From Actinomycetes bacterium (GTDB taxonomy: Bacteria; Actinomycetota; Acidimicrobiia; Acidimicrobiales; RAAP-2), in assembly GCA_021805305.1 (NCBI GenBank), contig JAJZFO010000003.1, forward strand, positions 1 to 17,544: DNA of 17,544 nucleotides, given 5' to 3'. Numbering within the stretch: the first letter of the stretch is position 1; the number at the start of each line of letters is the position of its first letter. Shown here piece by piece: positions 1 to 5,832 of the stretch. Under the pieces are notes generated by a model. That model saw only the letters and a program-made list of their open reading frames with translations, did no database searches and had not been told where the DNA came from. The position numbers and the translations under genes are program-made.

Positions 1-22
1 ATCTAGTCCCGGCTCGTCCTGA

Positions 23-42
23 CATGTTTCACGTGAAACATG
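23..42. other. parS: parS centromere site 1 (ParB-binding palindrome)
   Basis: The 16-bp core TGTTTCACGTGAAACA lies at 25-40 and equals the universal chromosomal parS consensus. The palindrome is perfect over 20 bp (23-42). ParB encoded at 1274-2200 is the expected ligand: it loads here as a CTP-dependent clamp and spreads over neighbouring DNA. Sites of this kind cluster close to the replication origin, so this part of the window is probably origin-proximal. The exact core match leaves little doubt. Confidence 0.96.
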
Positions 43-404
43 CGAGATGTTTGATCAGATGGATTTGCGGTGCTCTACTGGTGTCATCGGGGCTAGTTAT
101 CCCTTCGGCAATCGGCTGACGTGCGGCGCCGTACTTCGAGATAGATTTGGTTAGGCACCGCTGGTGAGTCGCCCGGCAATCGGGGTCGAGGGTGGTGATG
201 AAGGGTCGGGTCCGGGAAACCGGCGTCGATCGATCCCCTAGGCCTCTACCGAAGTCAACGAATTGGGGTACCGCTCCCCGTGTCTCCTCCGACACGGCCA
301 ACTGGCCGACGGGGTGGACAGCCGTGTGGTGAGGGGGTACCTCCACGACCACGAGGATAAGATCCCATTTACAGCGTGATCTGCGCACGACTAGTGTGGG
401 CCAC
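43..404. other. gene-free interval between the two parS sites
   Basis: About 360 bp with no convincing coding sequence. A 140-codon reverse frame covers 29-451, but it runs through both parS palindromes, has no recognisable family features and no good ribosome-binding site. The forward frame in phase with position 47 is broken by stops at 152-154 and 239-241. The interval contains a 10-bp direct repeat (CGGCAATCGG at 106-115 and 174-183), a small GAAA-loop hairpin (CCGG/CCGG, 212-223) and two small hairpins near 280-307. No tRNA-like structure or DnaA-box cluster was seen. In related genomes gidB (rsmG) usually ends just upstream of parA; I could not recognise it here. Confidence 0.6.
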
Positions 405-426
405 GGATGTTTCACGTGAAACATCC
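405..426. other. parS: parS centromere site 2, just upstream of parA
   Basis: A second exact TGTTTCACGTGAAACA core occupies 408-423, and the palindrome is perfect for 22 bp (405-426). It lies 82 bp before the parA start codon, so ParB bound here may both nucleate the partition complex and repress the parAB promoter. Arm sequences outside the 18-bp shared centre differ from site 1, so the two are independent sites rather than a recent duplication of a longer segment. Confidence 0.96.
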
Positions 427-507
427 CCACGAGACGACATGACATCCGCACCGAGGACTATCTTTGATTCGTCCGACGGTACGTAGTTGTGAGCGGAGAA
501 GAGGCAT

Positions 508-1281
508 ATGGCAGACGCCGCCAAGATGAGGATTTTTGCTGTTGCCAACCAGAAGGGTGGGGTTGGTAAGACCACGACCACCACATCCCTGGGAGCTGCC
601 CTGGCCGAAGCAGGTAAGCGTGTCCTCATCGTTGACCTTGACCCTCAAGGGAACGCCACTACGGGTCTGGGGGTAGACGGTCGGCGCTTCGAGAAGTCGG
701 TCTACGACGTTCTCTTGAATGACGTGCCCATGGTGGACATCGTGGAGCCGACTGGTTTCAATAATCTGTTCGTGGCACCCGCCACGCTGGACCTAGCCGG
801 AGTCGAACAAGAACTCACCGCGGTCATCTCGCGAGAACTGCGTCTCAAGCGAGCTATTTCGTCGGTCGAAGGAGACTTCGACTACATCTTTATCGATTGC
901 CCGCCCTCGTTGGGGCTCATCACCATCAATGCGTTCGCGGCGGCCACGGACATAATGGTCCCGGTACAGACGGAGTTCTACGCCCTCGAGGGCCTCACGC
1001 AATTGCGAGCGATTATCGATCTGGTGCAGAAGAACCTCAATCCAGAGTTGCGGATCACCAAAGTGGTCTTGACCATGTACGACGCCCGTAACACGCTCTC
1101 TCAGGACGTGGCACTTGAAGTTCGACGTCACTTTGCAGAAGAATTATGCCGTACGAAGATCCCCCGCACCGTGCGGCTGGCGGAGGCCCCGTCGTTCGGT
1201 CAACCCATCACTGTGTACGATCCCCAATCCAAGGGCGCCAGAGCGTACCGTCAATTAGCAGAGGAGATCATGAATGGTTAG
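508..1281 (+). CDS. parA: chromosome partitioning ATPase ParA (Soj)
   Basis: Deviant Walker-type ATPase (257 aa) that binds DNA nonspecifically as an ATP dimer and is stimulated by ParB to move origin regions apart. The P-loop with signature lysine is KGGVGKTT at residues 16-23, the switch I region is DLDPQGN (43-49), and the Walker B-like strand reads FIDCPPSLG near 128. The short N-terminus with no helix-turn-helix extension is the chromosomal type, not the plasmid type. The start is the ATG at 508, preceded by a purine-rich GGAGAAGAGG. It overlaps parB by 8 bp (1274-1281), so the two are translationally coupled. Two parS sites lie upstream. The family assignment is secure; chromosomal rather than plasmid origin follows from the context. 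Confidence 0.97.
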   Translation: MADAAKMRIFAVANQKGGVGKTTTTTSLGAALAEAGKRVLIVDLDPQGNATTGLGVDGRRFEKSVYDVLLNDVPMVDIVEPTGFNNLFVAPATLDLAGVEQELTAVISRELRLKRAISSVEGDFDYIFIDCPPSLGLITINAFAAATDIMVPVQTEFYALEGLTQLRAIIDLVQKNLNPELRITKVVLTMYDARNTLSQDVALEVRRHFAEELCRTKIPRTVRLAEAPSFGQPITVYDPQSKGARAYRQLAEEIMNG

Positions 1282-2200
1282 AAAGCCCGGTCTCGGCAAG
1301 GGTCTCGGGGCCCTCATCCCCGAAGGACAAGAAATCGTGGTCACCGTCGAAGAGACGGTCACGTCGGGACCGCTACGCCAGGTCCCGGTCTCGGCGATCA
1401 GTCCGAATCAATTCCAACCCCGTAAGGCCTTCAATGACGAGAGTCTGCAGTCCCTGGCGTCGTCGGTGCGGGAATTGGGTGTTCTCCAGCCCATCATCGT
1501 GCGACCCCTGGAGGGGGAACCCGGTCGATATGAGTTGATCGCCGGGGAACGTCGATGGAGGGCCGCGGGAATCGCCGGGCTCGAGACAGTCCCGGTCCTC
1601 GTGCAAGACGCGGTGAACGACCGACTCTCCCTCGAACAAGCCGTCGTGGAGAATCTCCACCGGGTCGATCTACACCCCTTGGAAGAAGCCGCCGCGTACC
1701 AACAACTCATCGATGAATTTGACCTGACCCACGAACAGGTGGCCCAGCGCGTCGGTAAGAGTCGCGCCAATATCACGAACACCCTTCGCCTCTTGCAGCT
1801 GGGCGAGACGGCCCAAGCCGCCTTGGCCCAGTCTCAGATCTCCGCCGGGCACGCGAGGTCGCTCCTGGCGATCAGTGATCCGGAGGCGCAGGCCACGATG
1901 GTGGCGAGGATCATTAAGAATGAGCTCTCGGTTCGCGCGACCGAGGACGCCGTCAAGGTCTTCCTCGAGCCCCGCACCCACGAGGTGCCGTCGGCCGCGA
2001 TACCGGACATCACCGGTAAGCCGCCGCGACTGCGCCCGGTCCCGGACGCGAGTGTGGCCGAGCTCGAACAACTGCTCGAGGACTATCTCAATACTCGGGT
2101 CCACGTGGACCTGAAGGGGAGAAATGGTCGCATCATCATCGATTTCGCCGACCTAGACGACCTCGAGAGGATATATATCTCTATCTCTCAGGTGAAATAA
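1274..2200 (+). CDS. parB: chromosome partitioning protein ParB (Spo0J), parS-binding CTPase
   Basis: A 308-residue ParB. The N-terminal ParA-stimulating peptide is the glycine-rich GLGKGLGALIP (6-15 region). The ParB/sulfiredoxin-fold CTP-binding domain carries NQFQPR (45-50) and GERRWRAA (91-98), the conserved arginine-rich CTP loop. Around 126-139 is the ENLHR…DLHPLEEA segment, followed by the parS-reading helix-turn-helix (about 151-176). The C-terminal dimerisation part (about 260-308) ends in a β-strand and helix with Lys/Arg. The ATG lies inside the last codons of parA, giving an 8-bp overlap. With the two perfect parS sites upstream of parA this is a complete ParABS system. Length and domain order are normal. 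Confidence 0.97.
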   Translation: MVRKPGLGKGLGALIPEGQEIVVTVEETVTSGPLRQVPVSAISPNQFQPRKAFNDESLQSLASSVRELGVLQPIIVRPLEGEPGRYELIAGERRWRAAGIAGLETVPVLVQDAVNDRLSLEQAVVENLHRVDLHPLEEAAAYQQLIDEFDLTHEQVAQRVGKSRANITNTLRLLQLGETAQAALAQSQISAGHARSLLAISDPEAQATMVARIIKNELSVRATEDAVKVFLEPRTHEVPSAAIPDITGKPPRLRPVPDASVAELEQLLEDYLNTRVHVDLKGRNGRIIIDFADLDDLERIYISISQVK

Positions 2201-2205
2201 CCTTC

Positions 2206-2289
2206 AACCTTCAAGATAACCCTCCTGTTGAAGTTATCCCCAAGTTGTGGACGAACCTGTGGGTTATCGCGATAATTGAAGGTTTTTTT
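2206..2289 (+). terminator. large inverted repeat with T-tract after parB, candidate terminator
   Basis: AACCTTCAA (2206-2214) pairs with TTGAAGGTT (2276-2284), and ATAACCC (2216-2222) with GGGTTAT (2261-2267). This gives a long imperfect stem with a roughly 38-nt apical part and an 8-nt bulge. The right arm runs into seven T residues (2283-2289), as in an intrinsic terminator for parAB. An alternative stem pairs CTTCAA (2209-2214) with TTGAAG (2228-2233). The loop is unusually long and the same DNA holds DnaA-box-like words, so termination may not be its only role. Confidence 0.5.
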
Positions 2290-2350
2290 CTTATAACAAC
2301 TGATAAATCCACCTCTGTCCCCTTATGTCGGGGTTGTTAACTGTGGAAAA
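2234..2350. other. AT-rich segment with DnaA-box-like words (possible origin or DnaA-binding region)
   Basis: Near matches to TTATCCACA/TTGTCCACA are seen at 2234-2242 (TTATCCCCA, one mismatch), 2246-2254 (TGTGGACGA, reverse orientation, one mismatch), 2258-2266 (TGTGGGTTA, two mismatches) and 2342-2350 (TGTGGAAAA, one mismatch, at the cwlM 3' end). Five TTATC/GATAA cores occur between 2215 and 2306. The stretch 2271-2310 is clearly AT-rich in an otherwise GC-rich window. This resembles an origin or DnaA-binding cluster, but no box is perfect and dnaA is not adjacent. The call is inferred from words only. Confidence 0.3.
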
Positions 2351-3275
2351 AGTCGCGGATTGCTTGGGAAACAGCCTTGGCCAGGTGTCCGGACTCTTCG
2401 GGGGTCATCGCGGCGTGTTCGACGTGCAACGTGGTCATTTGGGTCTCGCGCAGGATGGGGAGGGCCATGCCGGTGACTTCAATCCTCATCGCGACGTCGT
2501 CGCGCGAGACGGCGTTGGCGACGGTGCTGGCGAGCTGCTCGCCGCGGCGCGAATAAGAGTGGTAGCTCGCCCAGTAGTGCAGGTGCAGGCCACTCCAGTC
2601 GGACTGCTGGCTGACGGAGATGACACCGAGGGCGCCCGCCGCGTTGGCGTGGGCGGCCACTTGCTCCACCGTCCATCCGGCGCGTGACGGGTCGAAGTCG
2701 ACGTTGGGGAGATGGCGCGCAATCACGGGGGCCAACGGACTGGGCCCCCAGACGACGAGGGGACCGTGTTGGGGTTGGCCAAAGCCAGCTCCGTCGCGCG
2801 CCTCGTTCACCAGGGTCCGGTCACCGCCGGGGGAGAAGCGGCGTAGCTCGTTCAGTGTGCGCTGGGTCAGGGTGCCGTTGGTCTCGAGGGCGCAGTTGCG
2901 CTGGAACTCACTGAGGGCCCGATCGAGCAGTGGTCCAAAGACACCGTCCACCCGGCCGGGATCGAAACCCAATTGCGAGAGCAGTACCTGCAACTCCGCC
3001 ACGTCGTCGCCTCGTAAATATGGCTTTACCAGGTAAAGAAGTCGATCACCCAATCTCCAGCCCGCTTCGAGGAGTCGGGACCAGGTGGTCTCGTCGACGA
3101 CGCCGGTGATGGCGAGGCCCCGCGAACGCTGGAACGCCTCGACACTGGCCTGCGTGGCGTCGGAGAAGGTGTCGCCCAGATTGTCGAGGGGCACGAGGCC
3201 GAGCGAGGTTAGCCGCTCGTGAAGTTCACGAACGTGGCGAGACGAGGCCCCGAGAGAAAGTGGTGTGGTGTCCAG
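2337..3275 (-). CDS. cwlM: CwlM-like protein: two peptidoglycan-binding domains plus degenerate amidase_3 fold
   Basis: Numbering from the possible CTG start at 3275 (312 aa). Two PG_binding_1-type repeats are visible (about 13-72 and 88-146); the second includes WRLGDRLLY and GDDVAELQVLLSQLGF, close to recalled mycobacterial CwlM. The C-terminal part keeps the outline of an amidase_3 fold (EQVAAHANAAGALGVISVS; LPILRETQM; E286) but lacks the zinc ligands: DPGHGG is replaced by WGPSP (176-180) and the SxH motif by SVSQ (220-223). It is about 90 residues shorter than the roughly 400-aa mycobacterial protein. CwlM there is a non-catalytic regulator of MurA and partner of MurJ, and murJ is in this operon. 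No ATG, GTG or TTG lies between the trxA stop and the first domain. The next standard start is GTG at 3194, which would cut into domain one. The exact start is unresolved. Confidence 0.8.
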   Translation of the reverse strand: MDTTPLSLGASSRHVRELHERLTSLGLVPLDNLGDTFSDATQASVEAFQRSRGLAITGVVDETTWSRLLEAGWRLGDRLLYLVKPYLRGDDVAELQVLLSQLGFDPGRVDGVFGPLLDRALSEFQRNCALETNGTLTQRTLNELRRFSPGGDRTLVNEARDGAGFGQPQHGPLVVWGPSPLAPVIARHLPNVDFDPSRAGWTVEQVAAHANAAGALGVISVSQQSDWSGLHLHYWASYHSYSRRGEQLASTVANAVSRDDVAMRIEVTGMALPILRETQMTTLHVEHAAMTPEESGHLAKAVSQAIRDFFHS

Positions 3276-3286
3276 AGATGACGACG

Positions 3287-3613
3287 TTAGAGGTTGGCGG
3301 TGATCTCGTGGAGGAGTGCACCCTTGGGCTTGGCACCCACCAGACGGGCGATGACCTCGCCGTTCTTGAACAGCAACAGTGTCGGAATACTCATCACGGA
3401 GTACTTGGTGGCCGTGGCGACGTTGACGTCCACGTCGAGCTTGCCGATGACGAACCGCTCGGCCTGTTCGTCGGCGAAATCGTCGAGGATGGGGGCAATC
3501 ATCTTGCAGGGACCGCACCACTCGGCCCAGAAGTCCACCAGGATGGGCTTGTCCGAGGCGCCGACGACTTCGTCGAACGTGGCGTCGGTCAGCGTCGTGA
3601 TCTTCTTGTTCAT
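3287..3613 (-). CDS. trxA: thioredoxin TrxA
   Basis: A single thioredoxin domain of 108 aa, the standard length. It has the redox site WCGPCK (C33, C36), the buried Asp27 and the cis-proline in SIPT (P77). It reduces disulfides in cytosolic proteins using electrons from TrxB, encoded 62 bp upstream in the same operon. The start is the ATG at 3613, with a GGAGG ribosome-binding site at ideal spacing. The stop is about a dozen bases before the first residues of the CwlM-like protein, suggesting coupled translation. There is no signal peptide. Confidence 0.97.
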   Translation of the reverse strand: MNKKITTLTDATFDEVVGASDKPILVDFWAEWCGPCKMIAPILDDFADEQAERFVIGKLDVDVNVATATKYSVMSIPTLLLFKNGEVIARLVGAKPKGALLHEITANL

Positions 3614-3644
3614 GGCATCCTCCAGGTAGGGCGTCCAAGCACTC

Positions 3645-3660
3645 GTGGTGCGGGTACCAC
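3645..3660 (-). other. small hairpin between trxB and trxA
   Basis: GTGGT (3645-3649) and ACCAC (3656-3660) form a 5-bp stem with a 6-nt loop in the 62-bp trxB–trxA spacer, the widest gap in this reverse-strand operon. It could act as a processing or attenuation element that sets trxA level apart from trxB. The stem is short and this is only suggestive. Confidence 0.2.
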
Positions 3661-3675
3661 CTTAGCGAGGCGTCG

Positions 3676-4629
3676 TCAGTGGCCCTGCGCTTCGAGCCAG
3701 CGCTCGGCGTCGATGGCCGCGACGCACCCCGAGCCCGCCGAGGTGACCGCTTGGCGGTAGACGTGGTCCTGCACGTCGCCGGCGGCGAACAACCCGTCGA
3801 CGGAGGTGAACGAACCCGGTCCGGTACGGACGTAGCCGTTGTCCTCGAGGTCGAGTTGGTCGAGGATCAAGGTGGTGTTCGGGAGGTGACCAATGGCCAC
3901 GAAGATCCCGGTGACGGCGAGGACGCGCTCCTCGCCGCTCCGTGTGTCGCGTACGCGGAGGCCACTGACGCGGTCCTCGCCGAGCACTTCGACCGCTTGG
4001 GAGTTCCAGGCGAAACGAATCTTCTCGTTGGCGAACACCCGCTCCTGCATGATCTTGGACGCGCGCAAGGTGTCGCGCCGGTGCACGATCGTGACCGAGT
4101 TCGCGAAGCGAGTCAGGAAGAGGGCCTCTTCGGCGGCGGAGTCTCCGCCACCCACCACCGCGATGTCGTGTCCGCGAAAGAAGAAGCCGTCACAGGTCGC
4201 GCACGTCGACAGTCCGTGACTCAGGAGCCGCTCCTCGCCGGGCACGCCCATCATCAGGGATTTAGCGCCAGTGGCGAGGATCACCGCGTCGGCGGTGACA
4301 CTCGGTTCGTCACCGTCCTCACTCAACCACGCCCGGAAGGGCCGCGTCGTCGTATCGAGCCGTTGCACCTTGGTGACGCGCAGTTCGGCGCCGAACCGTT
4401 CGGCCTGGGCGCGCATGCGCTCCATCAACTCCGGTCCCGAGAGGGCCTCGGGAAAACCCGGGAAATTCTCGATGTCGGTGGTGAGCATCAACTGCCCGCC
4501 GGGTTGATCGGTGGTCGAGGACGGCTCTCCCTCGATGACCAGGGGACGCAACTGGGCTCGACCGGCGTAGATCGCGGCGGTCAATCCCGCGGGGCCGGAG
4601 CCGATGATGAGGACGCGGGTGTGGGTCAC
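3676..4629 (-). CDS. trxB: thioredoxin-disulfide reductase TrxB
   Basis: Low-molecular-weight FAD/NADPH thioredoxin reductase, 317 aa, normal size. The FAD-binding motif is GSGPAG (10-15), the redox-active pair is CATC (C143, C146), the NADPH site is GGGDSA (160-165) followed by HRRD (183-186), and the C-terminal FAD-contacting AAGDV motif is present near 285. It transfers electrons from NADPH to TrxA, encoded just downstream. The start is GTG at 4629, with GAGGA upstream. The codon overlaps the stop of the preceding small membrane protein gene by 4 bp (GTGA), so translation is coupled. In mycobacteria trxB2–trxC–cwlM occur in the same order. Confidence 0.97.
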   Translation of the reverse strand: MTHTRVLIIGSGPAGLTAAIYAGRAQLRPLVIEGEPSSTTDQPGGQLMLTTDIENFPGFPEALSGPELMERMRAQAERFGAELRVTKVQRLDTTTRPFRAWLSEDGDEPSVTADAVILATGAKSLMMGVPGEERLLSHGLSTCATCDGFFFRGHDIAVVGGGDSAAEEALFLTRFANSVTIVHRRDTLRASKIMQERVFANEKIRFAWNSQAVEVLGEDRVSGLRVRDTRSGEERVLAVTGIFVAIGHLPNTTLILDQLDLEDNGYVRTGPGSFTSVDGLFAAGDVQDHVYRQAVTSAGSGCVAAIDAERWLEAQGH

Positions 4630-4946
4630 GGTTTCCTCAGTGCGACGGGCCGGCGTTTACGCCAGATCACCAGGCCGGCGCCGGTGGAGAGGGCGGAGAC
4701 GACGAGGTACGTGATCCAGACGTGGTGGTCGAAGAAGTAGGTGGTCGAGAATCGCACGACGCCGATCACCAGGGCTGCGACGATCACCAGGGCGACCATC
4801 AGCAAAATGAATCCGTAGGCGATGAAGCGCCCCACGAGGAGAATCGGGCGAAGGACGCGGTCGTGCACCGCGTCCATTACGCGGTCGAAGTAGGCGAAGA
4901 CGGTGTCGACGACGTCGGGTTCGCGTTGGTCGGGTCCGAGGCTCAC
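4626..4946 (-). CDS. small membrane protein with two transmembrane helices, unknown function
   Basis: 106 residues not assigned to a family. An amphipathic or acidic N-terminus (about 1-32) is followed by a strongly hydrophobic helix (about 35-67), a short loop with FFDHHV, a second helix (about 72-94) and a basic tail WRKRRP, so the C-terminus probably faces the cytosol. The start is taken as GTG at 4946, nine bases after the degV stop, although no well-spaced Shine-Dalgarno is seen; an in-frame ATG at 4877 would remove only the soluble N-terminus. It overlaps trxB by 4 bp. Mycobacteria have sigM and its anti-sigma factor at this place; this protein shows no sign of being either. Confidence 0.75.
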   Translation of the reverse strand: MSLGPDQREPDVVDTVFAYFDRVMDAVHDRVLRPILLVGRFIAYGFILLMVALVIVAALVIGVVRFSTTYFFDHHVWITYLVVSALSTGAGLVIWRKRRPVALRKP

Positions 4947-4955
4947 ACCTAAAAC

Positions 4956-5813
4956 TTAGTGGTGTTCCTCGTCGCGCGCTTCGAGCCAGGTGAGACCGAT
5001 GAGTCCCGGACCACCGTGGGTGCCGACGGTCGGGCCCATGTCGGCGACCAATAGCGGGAATTCGGTGTCGAGGGAGGCGACGAGCGCGCTGAGGGCCGCT
5101 ACCTGATGGGACCGGGCGTGGATGAGGGCGAGGCGCCGCAGCGGGGCGTGCGCGCGCGCCGTCGCGGCGAGGGAGGCGATGGCGCGCGACGCGGTGCGCT
5201 GTCGTCCGGCCTCGGCGACGACGCCGTCGCGCAACTCCAGGAGCGGCTTGATGGAGAGGACTTGGCCGAGGAGCGCCTTCGCCCCGCCGATGCGCCCCCC
5301 CTTGATGAGGTGGTCGAGGGTGTCGAGCATGCCCACGACGCCGACGTGGGCGCGCAGCGCGAGGGCGCGACGTTCGAGTTCGTCCAGTGACGCGCCCGTC
5401 GCGGCCTGCTCGGCGATTTCGATGGCGAGGAGGCCCTGGGCCATGGATACGGCGAGGGAGTCCACGACGCGCACGTCGATGAGATCGGCCGCCGCCTCGG
5501 CGGCGACGAGGGCGGACTGGTAGGTCCCCGAGAGCGCGCTCGAGAGTGTGATGACCACGACCCCGTCGCACCCCTCGGCCGCCGCGGTCTCGTAGGCGGC
5601 TCGAAAGGCGCCCGGCGAGGGGGCCGCCGTCTCGGGTAACGTGCGCGACTGGGCGCAGCGCCGCCAGAACTCCTCGGTCGAGAGGGTCACGCGATCCAAG
5701 AACTCCTCGTCGCCGAAACGAATGGACAGCGACACCATGGCGATCTCCAGGCGATCGAGTTCGCTCTGGGGCACGTCGCTCGCGCTATCGCACACGACTC
5801 GAATCTTCGACAT
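4956..5813 (-). CDS. DegV family protein, probable fatty-acid-binding protein (FakB-like)
   Basis: A 285-aa DegV domain. Members hold a single fatty acid in a deep pocket, and some (FakB) present it to the kinase FakA to make acyl phosphate. Visible family features are VCDSASDVP at the N-terminus, the PSPGAF loop, TLSSALSGTYQSA, VVDSLAVSMAQG, and DTLDHLIKGGRIGGAKALLG followed by the IKPLLEL strand. The start is set at ATG 5813 (SKIRVV…), preceded by GGGGTG; the longer in-frame extension upstream would be low-complexity arginine-rich and overlap murJ. It lies 19 bp after murJ and 9 bp before the next gene. No FakA partner is in the window. The ligand is unproven. Confidence 0.92.
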   Translation of the reverse strand: MSKIRVVCDSASDVPQSELDRLEIAMVSLSIRFGDEEFLDRVTLSTEEFWRRCAQSRTLPETAAPSPGAFRAAYETAAAEGCDGVVVITLSSALSGTYQSALVAAEAAADLIDVRVVDSLAVSMAQGLLAIEIAEQAATGASLDELERRALALRAHVGVVGMLDTLDHLIKGGRIGGAKALLGQVLSIKPLLELRDGVVAEAGRQRTASRAIASLAATARAHAPLRRLALIHARSHQVAALSALVASLDTEFPLLVADMGPTVGTHGGPGLIGLTWLEARDEEHH

Positions 5814-5832
5814 CGTCACCCCCCGTTCGGCC

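Noticed and set aside
29..451. 140-codon reverse-strand open frame upstream of parA
   Set aside because: It passes through both parS palindromes, has no family likeness or ribosome-binding site, and its residue pattern looks like noncoding translation.
2337..3638. A 433-residue protein starting at ATG 3638, joining the CwlM-like domain to an upstream extension
   Set aside because: The first 110 or so residues are the out-of-phase translation of trxA, rich in Arg/His and without domain features; thioredoxin in the other phase is certain.
3679..4740. 353-codon forward frame antisense to trxB
   Set aside because: trxB has all its catalytic motifs on the other strand; this frame has none.
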